From the NCBI GenBank assembly GCA_900404475.1, contig OUQQ01000227.1, positions 21,720 through 50,552 of the forward strand: a stretch of DNA of 28,833 nucleotides, read 5' to 3'. The stretch is from Spongospora subterranea. Lineage: Eukaryota; Endomyxa; Phytomyxea; Plasmodiophorida; Plasmodiophoridae. How positions within the stretch are numbered: position 1 is the stretch's first letter; each line of letters opens with the position of its first letter. The position numbers were made by a program, and so were the translations under genes. Positions 1-9,213 of this stretch are shown here, piece after piece. The notes below the pieces were generated by a model, which made no database searches, was not told the DNA's origin, and worked only from the letters and a program-made list of their open reading frames with translations.

Positions 1-688
1 CTCATCATGGACGACGAGATGATCGATACCTTGCAAGAAGAGCGCTATACATCGATGGATCAGGATCGTTGATGCCTGAGGCTTCGTGTTTGTGCCAGCG
101 ACCGGGTCAAGTGCTTCAGCTCCTGTCCCTAACGATGATGCATCCAAAAGAAAGCGTTGTGGACGATGTTCGTCCCCAATGGAGTTCAGAAGAAGAAGAT
201 TATGGTGCCAACGATGATCAGCCTCAGCAAATTGAATAATACAATGGATGAGATAAGTTCGAAACCCAGCAAAACTGGTGTTTTCACCAGAAACCTACTA
301 CTCGACGCAAAAAGTGGAAATACGGCATTCTGATGAAAAACCTTAACAAAAAAGGTTTTTGAAATGAATAACCTAAAACCTAATTTCAGTTTTCCCGAAA
401 AGTAGGTTTTTGCCAGCCTTGGTATGGCCATAGGGCCACATGACTGGGCTACTCGGCTGACAATGTGACTCACATGACTGGGCTACTCGGCTGACAATGG
501 TATGGCCATAGGGCATGGCAACATGACTCACTTGACTGGGCTACTCGGCTGCTCAGTGACCGGGGATCAGGGTGTGCCATTTCTACCGATAAAGGGCGTC
601 TCGGACTCAAACTGATTGTCATTCTATCTTGTCTCTTACTATTAAATGACGACAGAAGCCAATGAAGAAAGAATGACGGAACTGGTCA
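1..688. other. Left edge, no assignable gene
   Basis: No gene can be assigned with confidence. Positions 1-72 are open on the plus strand (23 codons, acidic, ending in TGA at 70-72) and could be the 3' tail of a gene running in from the left, but nothing identifies it. The stretch from about 200 to 420 is AT-rich. A cluster of short direct repeats lies at 421-551 (listed separately). A plus-strand ATG at 646 opens a short frame that could be a first exon of the nuclease-kinase gene that follows; this is not proven. Confidence 0.4.
421..551. repeat. Interleaved short direct repeats
   Basis: A 19-base unit beginning TGACTGGGCTACTC occurs three times, at 441-459, 475-493 and 533-551. The first two copies continue identically through GACAATG. 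A second unit, GGTATGGCCATAGGGC, occurs at 421-436 and 499-514. The two units alternate, so the block looks like a partially duplicated array of about 78 bp rather than a simple microsatellite. No coding potential is evident. It lies 140 bp upstream of the nuclease-kinase gene. Confidence 0.8.
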
Positions 689-2855
689 ATGTCAGCTTTT
701 ATAATATTTCATTCTTCCAATCTTCAAGAGCACAAGTTGCGGATGCGACGCAGGTCAGAAAATTCTGCAGATTTGCTGTTTCTGACTTCTGTTAGCGGGA
801 TACCTCTATCGGAGTTTGCCTTTGACATTTTGTATAAACGTGTGGTTGACAAGCTGCGTCCTCGCCGTTCCCAAGACGATGTATTCCATCTAGGTCCTTT
901 TGTCACGCGGGCATCAATAGAGGTTATCAAGTACTCTCAACAGATACCTCAAAAGGTTGATGTGTATCGTGCCGTACTTCTATCCCATTACGGTATCGTC
1001 CATGATCGGGTGTTTCGGGAACATGATTTATATTCCATGATGGACATGAAACACGATGTACCTGCTTTGATTGACGATCTTCTCACCAAGGTCGATCATC
1101 CTGTCGTTGAAGACCTGTCTCACATTGATATTGGAGCATTATTCGATCATTCCAATGAGGAGTCCAGATGGATCTTGGCCGTCAATCTCGTAAAGTATTT
1201 CGACATTTCCGTATTTGGGAAACCGGAAATACAATATCACGCCAGGTTATGGGATCCTCTCCTACGAGCATGTATGTGTGCATTCTTGCCGTCCAACATT
1301 GCACGTGAATTCGAGTTTGCTCTCCACAAGGCACTTGATGAGTACCCTGTCCAGCATTATATTGATCTCGTCTTTAGGGCCAGGGGTCAAGACACCAAAG
1401 CGCATTCCATTCCCTTTCTGTTTGTTGAAATTTCTGCCCACCAGGTTGAAACTGGCGATCACAAAGACTTCCGAAAGATGGCAACCGACATGGCGTCAGC
1501 AATGATCGCATTATTAGGTGTCACCCGTGATTGGCCACTACAAGAACAAGCCAAATTACGTGTGTATGGGCTTCATGTTGGCGGAACACAGTGCGTACCC
1601 TGTGTTATTGTTTCTTTAATCCAATCTGAAGGCGTGTCAATGACTTTTTACTCGAATCGGGAGTGGACGTATAACCTAGCGATGGAGTCTTCTCCGACAA
1701 ATAAGATCACCGACGAGGCAGCGTTCGAATTTGACTCCTCCAGTATTGATGTGTCAGATATCTTTGCTCTAGCTGATGCAATCGACATGGACGCCGTTAA
1801 TAAGGCTGCGATTGCTGCGGCGAAGAGAGCCCATTGAATCTCGTTTCAAGATGTTTCATATCAGTCCATCGAAGAATCACTAACACCTCTGTGGCAGTTT
1901 TGTGAGACTGTTCGCCTGTATGCATTAGAGACGCATTCGAACATCTTGACGTCTGGTGATAGCAACGACATGTTCCCATACCCGACAACGTTCCGGAATC
2001 CTCCATCATCCAGACCATCACATTCATCTAGGATTCCGCAAAAGGACCCATCGAACCGACCTCGCAATTTACCGAGGGTGTCGGGGCCATTTGACAATGA
2101 AAAGACGTCGTTGATTAACATGAAACCGCACGACGGAGCCTCAGTGGGTGTAAAGCAGAAGCCCAAGAGCACACCGCAAGAAGCGCGTTTGCTCTTGCTG
2201 GCACAAGGGCCCGGCATCGTCGTCCTTCATGATTGGCACGAGTTGCAATCTCAAGGCGTTGTTCTCACTGAGGAAGTGCTGGAAGATCCACAAGGAAGGT
2301 TTATCGGTCAAAAAATTGGGTCTGTTGGCGATCCGATTGTTGGTCGATGGATTTGGTGCTCTCGATACTCTTTCTCGTGCTGACGTTGTCCATCGTGATA
2401 TCTCACCAAATAACCTATTGTATTCTCTGTCTGCTCAGGCGTGGCGCTTAACCGATTTTGATTGTGCATCGAGTGGACCTGGAATCGCACACAGAGTGTT
2501 TGGGACTGACGGGTACATTGCCCCCGAATCGCTCACATCGCTATCGTACTCGCGCGAATCGGATATTTGGAGCTTCGGAATGACAGCGAGGTTCTACTTG
2601 TTTCAAATCGAGGACGTGTACTGCAACATGTCCGATTATCGTGATCTGGGGGATCTACTGGCAGTGCTGCAAGGCGCGACGTGTTTTCTCATGTCCGAAA
2701 GTCCTGGTTATCGTCATTTGCCGCAATCATTGAGTCAGTTTTTGTCAACACGACATGCCGAATGGAACATTGCGGTTCGTAATATTGATAACCGGGTTAT
2801 TGAGCCTCGTGACTTATCATCTGACATCCCTCCTGTCATATCCGTTGAAGCTTAG
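689..2855 (+). CDS. Crinkler-like protein: PD-(D/E)XK-type nuclease domain fused to a protein kinase
   Basis: The first 382 codons (689-1837) contain a likely restriction-endonuclease-like fold. A YIDLVF strand (Asp226) is followed by FLFVEIS (Glu247), where the usual ExK lysine is Ser249, and by a helical segment. The same frame resumes after the TGA at 1835. A GTTAAT...TTTCATATCAG intron at 1796-1864 (69 nt, phase 0) would remove that stop. The second part is a kinase with a small N-lobe (GVKQ lysine, QEARLL glutamate), HRDISPNN (2391 onward), DFD replacing DFG (2454-2462) and APE (about 2520). The frame shifts by one base near the A6 run at 2310-2315, and no intron fits there, so it is a pseudogene lesion, an allele or a sequence error. 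Nuclease-plus-kinase fusions are known in Crinkler effectors, and DFD is common in fungal FunK1-type kinases. No Crinkler header domain or signal peptide is visible. The start is uncertain; an upstream ATG at 646 may supply a first exon. Confidence 0.6.
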
Positions 2856-3854
2856 CCACAATACAATTCTGTAATTTATATGAGTCATCTGGTCATTGTC
2901 TACAACTGCTGGGTACCCCTGACCTGTCATGGGGTTTCTACAGATGAACTCAGCTAAGGCAATATTGCCAATCAATTCTCGGACCCGTCTAATACAGTTC
3001 CAGTACAGCATTTTACATAGACAGTCCCATCAATTTCAGATCGTAAGTAGTCGTGTTCATGGGTTCTGTCGACTATATCAAAGTCAGCATACGCCTCGGC
3101 ATCAAGCGACATCTGGGCAGTCTACGAAAATCGACATGAGATGAGGCGAAACCGGTGAAGCGTTCGCACCTGCAATGATACTGTCGTGAGGCGTTGCGAC
3201 ATGTCCATAGAGTATCAAAACATGGCACCATTTCCTCGAACAGGAAATCCTGCCTTCGCAGTGCCGGTCTCTACCAAAGTTCATGTCTTTCCTCTCTACG
3301 AACTTGTCGCGATAAAAGTGATGTTGAATACGTCCGGCCAGGGTTCGAACATCCAACATTTCTCGAGACAAAACACCGCATTCACTGACCAATGCGAATG
3401 TATTTTTATTTCCCACAGTTTTCGAATAACTCATTCGTCATATATCTACACCCTCCAATCGACAAACTGCTTGACACGCCTATCGATGCCAAGCTGAGTG
3501 ACAATAAGACATTTTGAGAGATGCCTGATAATGGTGATCAAGAATCTGGCCACAGTGATCAACGGCCAACCCGAGTTTCTATATTGTCCTGAAGGTGGCG
3601 ACTCAAACTCCCGATCCTGAGTTCAACGACTGATGTCGGAACTAATGAAGAATGAGGACACACATCTGAACACGCAAAAGGTATAATTGCAGGCAATATC
3701 ACCAGTCTGGTGGTGCCTTTCGTATCTAGTAATACAACTAGCGACCATAATCAAAAGGAAAACCGCAAAACTTTATAAGACTCCGTTAGCTAAAATGAAA
3801 TTTCCTCCAGGAATTCGACTTTCGTCGTCACCCGGTGGAGTCATTTTCGTGACG
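2856..3854. other. Gene-free stretch beside the chromovirus remnant
   Basis: I see no convincing gene on either strand. Short open frames exist, the longest a minus-strand one of 110 codons at 3102-3434, without recognisable motifs. The right part (about 3690-3854) lies directly downstream of the chromovirus frame on the minus strand, where the 3' untranslated region and long terminal repeat would be expected. A purine-rich GGAGGAAA stretch (complement of about 3800-3812) could be a polypurine tract, but no second LTR copy is present to confirm this. Confidence 0.4.
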
Positions 3855-4208
3855 TCAACTGGTGTTCCACCAACATATCTCCCTAAGACGTGGAGATATT
3901 ATTACCGCCATCGCCCTGTTTCGCACCGACAAGTTAGGAATTGCCACCAACGCAGCATCGTTGAGCATAGAGGTTGGTTCCCATGTGTTATACGATTCAT
4001 CATATCCTTTCCACTTAATGAAATCTTCTCGTTCTCCACGCCGTGTCCTCTGTTTCACGATCAACTCGACTTCATACTCGGGATCGGCACCCGCGTCAAC
4101 TCGTTTTTCACCATCGTGGGCAACTGTTGTAGAATCGGAAGAGCCCTGTTGAAATATCCCAACATGTCGCATCCGTCGAACATGTTGTACAACCTCCTTG
4201 CCATTCAT
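3855..4208 (-). pseudogene. Chromodomain tail of the chromovirus pol
   Basis: This 117-codon minus-strand frame holds a well-preserved chromodomain: YEVELIVKQRTRRG, then FIKWKGYDESYNTWEP. The aromatic positions used to bind methylated histone tails are present (Tyr in the first strand, Trp in KWKGY, Trp in NTWEP). In intact elements it is the C-terminal end of the integrase; here a frame break separates it from the integrase core. The domain itself shows no stop or shift. It could be mistaken for a small chromodomain gene, but its position right after integrase argues for the element. Confidence 0.85.
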
Positions 4209-4406
4209 GGTGTCTCGAACTCGATACAGAATATCATTTAACCTTCAGTATTACGCCACGGTCCAGTTCAATGACGATGAAGCTTCTTGTTGACTTTTTT
4301 GAGAACAGCTGGTGAATGACGGTAGACCAAATCTCCAACTTTGTAATCAACCAACTTCCTTCCGCGATTGAATTGGTTATTACACCTTCTGACCACCATC
4401 TCACGA

Positions 4407-4947
4407 TTATATTCTGCCTCTTGAAGAGCTTGTTGAAGACGAACAACATGAGTCCCGGCCTACAGGCGAGATAGCATTCATAATGTCGGTTATCATGAGA
4501 TCCGAGGGTAAAATAAGATCTCGTCCAAAGGTCAAATGGAATGGGGTATCTTTAAACTTCTTAAGACACCTGTACGATACCCGAACATGATTGCGGGCAC
4601 ATGTTGATCCCAGTTTCGATGGGTCGATCTCTGACAGCAGAGCACGTAACAACGAACCATTCGAATTTGGGCTGCGCCGTTGTCCTCATCTGATGTATCC
4701 CAAGCAGTTTGGTCAATTCTGCGAACTCAACCGACATGAAATTCTGTCCCTGGTCAGTAAGGGTTCGGCTTGGACATCCATACACACAGATGAACCCCTC
4801 AAAGAACGTTCTCGCTAACGTGATGGCCGACTGGTCGGGAACAGCAATCGCCTCTGCCCAATTGGTATCAACATCCATCATCGTTAGTGAGTACTTGTTT
4901 CCTGCTGCCGTTATAGGCAGCGGTGCAACAAAATCCAGCGCCATCAC
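4407..4947 (-). pseudogene. Broken retrotransposon integrase core
   Basis: The minus-strand frame from 4947 carries LDFVAPLP with the first catalytic aspartate, then LTDQGQNF with the second. The third acidic residue should follow in a TTA..PQ.NG..E pattern. Here TTAQPKFEWF is followed by a frame change, and the next part of the family pattern (KKFKDTPFHLTFGRDL) is read in another frame at 4407-4652. A catalytically complete DD35E triad is therefore not encoded in one frame. It belongs to the same chromovirus fragment as the chromodomain downstream. Confidence 0.8.
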
Positions 4948-5362
4948 CTAAAAAGGGTGACTCGTGACCAGGGAAACTCGTAATCCATAATGGTTCTGCA
5001 CATGAGGTTTCGCCAGGGCTGCACTCCTTCCAGGCACGAATCCACCCGATAACATCATTGGTTATCCCAATCCAGAAGTATCGCTTGGAGATGAGTGGCA
5101 CCGTGCGATCTCCTCCCTGATCACCAAGGATTCAGTGTGAAGAATGAAATCGACTTAAAACCTTTGGTCGGAGGTTTAGCGGTACGAACACCTTGTTATC
5201 TACCATAACGACTCCCGACTCCGAAATCGAACTTCGATCCAGGAGATGAGTCAAAAAAGGAGAACGATACTCCTTTGATAGTGACAATGTGCTTCCCGGC
5301 TTATTCAACAATGGACCTCGTACAATGGCGATCACCTTAAACCGACAATGACTGTGCGTCAC

Positions 5363-5837
5363 CCTTCATACTACTAAGTGAGGAACTTGTTTCTTTCTTT
5401 CTGAAATCAACAGTAATTGCATAGATCTCGGCAAGAAAATAAAAAGTTACGTTTTCAGATTTGATTTTGACTGAGTAGTACTCCCTCTGTTCGGAAATAA
5501 AGGTCCTGTTTAAGAGTAAACTGCAAAGATTAAGGTATAGCACAACCTCATATCATAGAACTGGAAAATGATGCGCTCGTAAAGTGCTTTTCTCTTTCGA
5601 AATTTCCGCATCGCAAATTCCCATCTCGCCTCTAAAGAACTTCGTCGACCTGACAATTGACCTACGTTTCGATTTTTTGCCAATTTTCTCTGTCGATTTC
5701 CGTAATTTTCAACTCAGTCAATAATGCTCAGATTGCGCCCGGGAAAGGCTCATTCGACTGGAATTTTCTTTGTAGGTGCGAGTGACCAAACATGGGCTTG
5801 TGGGATTTTGTGTCGGAGTGAGATCTGAACCCGTTTT
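5363..5837. other. AT-rich stretch, no gene seen
   Basis: No coding sequence is recognised. If the chromovirus were longer, its reverse transcriptase would lie here on the minus strand, but no such motif is seen, so the element boundary or a deletion is near 5362. The stretch contains a possible terminal motif of a Stowaway-like element at 5479 (listed separately). Confidence 0.4.
5479..5512 (+). repeat. Possible Stowaway/mariner-type terminal motif (single end)
   Basis: The sequence TACTCCCTCTGTTCGG with the following bases resembles the end of Stowaway-type miniature transposons, which begin with a TA target followed by CTCCCTC and a GTTC-like block. A matching inverted end (ending GAGGGAGTA) was looked for across the window and not found, so this is at best one surviving end. 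Chance resemblance cannot be excluded. Confidence 0.25.
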
Positions 5838-6197
5838 ATGCAATCGGGTTGTAATCATGACACGCGACTGAACAAGCGCGCCGTTGCCGCTGAGACAGCG
5901 GGAGATGTGGCGCCCATGACGCGTGCAATCTCATCAACCATTTCGACGATTGCGGCTGATGCGGTTGATCCCGTTCAACTGTCTGATAAGGACCTATCTG
6001 ATGACAACAAGACCCAAGCAGTCAACGAATCGGCCTTGGTAGAAGACGTCGGCTCGTCTGAGTACTGGTCTCCGATCAAAATCAAACCATCGGGCGCTCG
6101 TAAACGTCGCCGACGATACGATGGAACTAGCCAAAGGACAAGGCACCGGAAAAATGAGAGGATCAGGAAAACTCTCCAGAATAATCACAGGATCTAG
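5838..6197 (+). CDS. Hypothetical small basic protein
   Basis: A 119-codon frame with an ATG start, rich in Ala, Asp, Ser and Thr in its first 75 residues. It turns strongly basic at the end (ARKRRRRYDG, then RTRHRKNERIRK), which looks like a nuclear-localisation or nucleic-acid-binding tail. No domain is recognised. It lies between transposon remnants, so it could be part of a decayed element (a gag-like start, for example) or a chance frame. A second short frame follows at 6227-6451. Neither shows clear splice support. Confidence 0.22.
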   Translation: MQSGCNHDTRLNKRAVAAETAGDVAPMTRAISSTISTIAADAVDPVQLSDKDLSDDNKTQAVNESALVEDVGSSEYWSPIKIKPSGARKRRRRYDGTSQRTRHRKNERIRKTLQNNHRI

Positions 6198-6948
6198 GAT
6201 TTTTTCCAACGGAAATTGAACCAGCAATGGCCACACCTTCGAATGAGGACATAAACCTGCCGTCTGGCGATGGCGACATTGCCCCCACCCCCTGTGTTTG
6301 GAGATGGGGTTGGAAGATGAGATCCTGCAGAACAGCGCTGGAGTTGTACCTTCATCAGGTACATCGGAACCGTGGTTGGGTTATATTTACTAAGGAGGAC
6401 GGAAAACGTCTGAGGGACTCGATCAAGCAGAGACAGAACTTGGCAATCTAGGCCAGTGGAGGTCGAGTTGGATACTGTATCTTTTACAATTCATCCTAAT
6501 TGGGCGATAGAGATGAATGAATTGTCATGATGAGGGCAATCGAGCACTCTTTACGACATCAAGTAGGAAGACAAATGATCGTTGCCCACCACGGTTGTTG
6601 GGTGTGCCAGATTCGATTAGAAACCACTGACGACCCCCGCCAATCTGGCAGAAAACCAATCATTACAACTACCCCAGCCCGTTCCACGCCAAACACATTA
6701 TCGTAGGAGCCTAAGTCTTCCTTTGGTCACAACACCAATCCGACCCAGATCGAACTCCAACCGCGATTCATCAACGTCCCCCCGACTCGACTGCTGTCGA
6801 TGAACCGCGTTTGGAGTGTGAGGAGATGAAGAACGAGAACCGTAGACTTGGTCATGATGATCTGGGTGACTGTCATATGATGAGGTTCCGACGACAGCTG
6901 AGAAAGCTGCCGGTTCTGACAGTCGTGAATCTAGCTAATGACGACCAC
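6198..6948. other. No gene recognised
   Basis: One short plus-strand frame (6227-6451, 74 codons) has no recognisable motif. An imperfect hairpin pairs ACAATTCATC (6486-6495) with GATGAATGAATTGT (6512-6525). Nothing else is supported. Confidence 0.35.
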
Positions 6949-7348
6949 AAGTCCACCAATACACATTCCCAGCCTTTCACGTTCTGCCTAAGTTACACAA
7001 ACCTGGAAAGACTGGAAGACCGATCGTTCGGTGCTGCCAATTGGATTACGACTCCTTTGAGCATTCTCCTAGACGTTCTTCTTCACTCCGTGCAATAATC
7101 CAAGGTCCAGGTTGGTGTATTAGGAAGAGACATCGCAGGTGACACGAAAAGAATGTGAACCGTAATTGATTCCTTCTATCGTGTCGTATCACTTGTTGAG
7201 AATTCTTCAGCATGTAGTTGCACTGATAATCTGAATGCTCAGAGAGGTCGTAATCCAATTGGCAGCACCGACGATCTGTCTTTTCAGGTTTTGTGTAACT
7301 TAGGCAGAGATCGTGAAAGGCTGGGAATGTGTATTGGTGGACTTCTAG
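6949..7348. repeat. Inverted repeat with arms of about 115 bp
   Basis: The left arm (about 6949-7066) and right arm (about 7231-7348) are reverse complements with small indels. The left arm starts AAGTCCACCAATACACATTC and the same string appears on the minus strand from 7348. The blocks CTAAGTTACACAAA, GGTGCTGCCAATTGGATTAC and GAGCATTC are also shared. The loop is about 165 bp. The minus-strand version translates as part of a longer reverse-transcriptase-like frame and the plus-strand version has indels that break it. The structure therefore looks like two copies of one retroelement segment inserted in opposite directions, or a fold-back duplication. A transcript across it would form a long hairpin. 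Confidence 0.88.
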
Positions 7349-7591
7349 AGATTTGAAGATGGCGGGAGTGAAGACGGGATTCAGGTCTTCAATAAGACGG
7401 TCGTATTTGGATCGTAACGCCTTTTTTTAATTCCTAATTAAGCGTGAATTATGATCCAGATTGCCGACCTCAAAGTATATGCCGTTGGGATCCTGTACAT
7501 GTTGTTGAACCATCCTATTGTAATCCTTGAGATGCTGTACGACCAGGCCCAGATTCTTGTCTGATTGTGTACTCTTGACAAGCGGAGTTCG
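7231..7591 (-). mobile_element. Reverse-transcriptase-type retroelement remnant
   Basis: From 7591 downward the minus strand reads an open segment with SDKNLGLVVQHLKDYN and then a Y-F-E-V strand. The DKNLG-plus-VV block followed by a YN residue pair is typical of the region just before the reverse transcriptase palm in some fungal and protist non-LTR or Penelope-like elements. After one stop near 7430 the frame continues with YTFPAFHDLCLSYTKPEKT, reminiscent of the PxFYGLPKxHK segment. No catalytic FADD/YxDD motif is seen, so only a fragment remains. The family assignment is by motif memory alone. Confidence 0.4.
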
Positions 7592-7622
7592 ACGTAAGGT
7601 TGTTAAAACAATTACTTGCTTT

Positions 7623-7640
7623 GCTGGCTGGCTGGCTGGC
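7623..7640. repeat. (CTGG)n microsatellite
   Basis: Four tandem units of the tetranucleotide CTGG/TGGC lie between the two opposed retroelement fragments. Confidence 0.8.
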
Positions 7641-7693
7641 GTATGTAATTAGCGGAGAAGCGACGCTTTACGAGTTTCAATTGGTAATGGTCA

Positions 7694-8224
7694 ATGAGTG
7701 CAAAAGATAAAGCAATTAAAGACGAAAAGCGCCGTTTAGCTAATGAAAAGAAGAATGCTATAGTAGAGATCACTCAGGAAACTTTAGAAGAAACTTCCAT
7801 AAAAAAAAAAACGAAAAACTCCACCCCCAAAGAGGCAAGGTTGTGCCGACAAAGCAAACTCAAAATCCTCCAACATCATCAAGCAAGCCAATTCCAAAAC
7901 CAACTACAATCCGCAAGTCACGACGAACAAACGATGCGGGACGAAAAGGAAGAAACAAAAATTCGGCAGCTACGTAAGTCTTTGTATATCCATAAGAATA
8001 GTTTTTATCAACCCATTTATCACAAACGTTCCAGTCTTAAATTCTTAATTATCAAAATCCATAATCTAACTAACTTACCAGATTTGCCTACTGGAATTTT
8101 CGCTCTCGGCGTTAAAATCTGTCCTCGGCCGAAAGAACCAATAGCCATGACATATGCCCTAGCTTTCCAACGGTTACAACGCGTCGTCCGCATCAAAGAC
8201 TTCTTTGAACCAGCTAGATCCTAA
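7694..8224 (+). pseudogene. Retroelement N-terminal fragment (candidate)
   Basis: A 176-codon plus-strand frame. The first 90 residues are very lysine- and glutamine-rich. The C-terminal part contains IHNLTNLPDLPTGIFALG, then CPRPKEP and VRIKDFFEP. A pattern of N-L-S/T, then L-x-x-G-hydrophobic-x-F/I-C/x-P-x-P and R-L/I-K-x-F-F precedes the reverse transcriptase in Penelope-like and related elements. The frame stops right after this pattern, so no polymerase follows on this strand. It is the opposite orientation to the DKNLG fragment at 7231-7591. It may be the first exon of a decayed element or a chance resemblance. Confidence 0.35.
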
Positions 8225-8732
8225 CGCTCTTCCTGGCCCAGACCTTCATCCTATAACCTACGTCTTCGCAGCAGATTTTGATTGGAATTCGTAGGGCCTT
8301 GAAATAACGATCGAGACCGGTGTCATGTGCATCAGTCCAGGTGAGATCTGCTTCGTCTGGAGTGGGTTGCTTTTCCTCTTGTAATTTAGTTTCTTTGAAA
8401 TTAGAAACAACACGGAATCGAGCATGATCTTTGGAGATCTTCAGGATTTCTGTATAACGGCGCCAAGGCAGGGCCTTATCTAAAAAATGTCTTTGATCTT
8501 CCTTGTGCAAATGACCATTCTCAAGATTGCAGTTGCCAAATTGGGTTTTAGGGTGGCCGTCCCTGGCGGGTTCACGCGTTGAAAAAGTCTAGTGATATCG
8601 ATGAGGAGGTTGACGAAAAGTGCCCGTGATGGACCATTTGGCACCCATTTTATGTGGAAGACAGGATGGCTGCGAGAGGCGCTTCTGGCATCGATCTTAG
8701 CAAAACTTCTCGACACAAACATTTTCACATGG
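8225..8732. other. No gene recognised
   Basis: Minus-strand open frames of 98 and 113 codons cover much of this stretch (8214-8510 and 8480-8821) without recognisable motifs or clear exon signals. They may be remnants of the surrounding elements. Confidence 0.3.
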
Positions 8733-9213
8733 CTGGACGATATAAAACCGATGCAATCGTACTTTTGGAGGTCGCGAAGAATTAACAGTTGACTTTTTCG
8801 TTTTTTTGGCGACTCGGTCACTGAACTTCGTCAACGCGTGAATCTGCCAGGGACACCCGAATGGCTCCAAACAGGAAACCATTGGATATCAAACATTCGA
8901 GTCGCCATAAGTTTCAATACTGACTGATCTTCTGAGAGTTCTGATTTTTTTCAGCATTAGCTGAAAAACATNCTGGACGATATCAAACCGATGCGATCGT
9001 ACTTTTGGAGGTCGCGAAGAATTAACAGTTGACTTTTTCGTTTTTTTGGCGACTCGTTCACTGAACTTCGTCAACGCGTGAGAATCTGCCAGGGACACCC
9101 GAATGGCTCCAAACAGGAAACCATTGGATATCAAACATTCGAGTCGCCATAAGTTTCAATACTGACTGATCTTCTGAGAGTTCTGATTTTTTTCAGCATT
9201 AGCTGAAAAACAT
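8733..9213. repeat. Tandem duplication of about 240 bp with an N at the junction
   Basis: Copy 1 spans 8733-8971 and copy 2 spans 8973-9213; both start CTGGACGATAT and end CTGAAAAACAT. They differ only by a few substitutions and one 2-bp insertion (GTGAATC versus GTGAGAATC). The single N in the window (8972) sits exactly between them. Each copy ends with a hairpin, TTTTTCAGC-ATTA-GCTGAAAAA. The near identity and the ambiguous base suggest either a recent tandem duplication or two haplotype contigs joined end to end. Confidence 0.92.

Larger units (their letters stand above)
3855..5362 (-). mobile_element. Ty3/gypsy chromovirus fragment (pre-integrase region to chromodomain)
   Basis: Read on the minus strand from 5362 to 3855, the order is that of a chromovirus pol 3' end. 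First come a pre-integrase stretch with LRPKVLSRFHSSH and a zinc-binding region with KRYFWIGITNDV (4868-5362 in pieces), then the integrase catalytic core, the GRDLILPSDLM linker, and a C-terminal chromodomain. The parts sit in different frames with several shifts, so the element is dead as a single polyprotein. Protease, reverse transcriptase, RNase H and gag are not visible upstream (positions above 5362), so it is truncated. No LTR pair was found. Such elements copy through RNA and integrate with the chromodomain guiding them to modified chromatin. Confidence 0.85.

Noticed and set aside
3687..4241. 184-codon plus-strand frame
   Set aside because: Antisense to the chromodomain frame, which has clear family motifs on the other strand.
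6811..7098. 95-codon plus-strand frame as an independent gene
   Set aside because: Its second half is the damaged plus-strand arm of the inverted repeat; the rest has no motif.
8733..9213. CRISPR-like or satellite array
   Set aside because: Only two copies of a 240-bp unit, no spacers, eukaryotic context.
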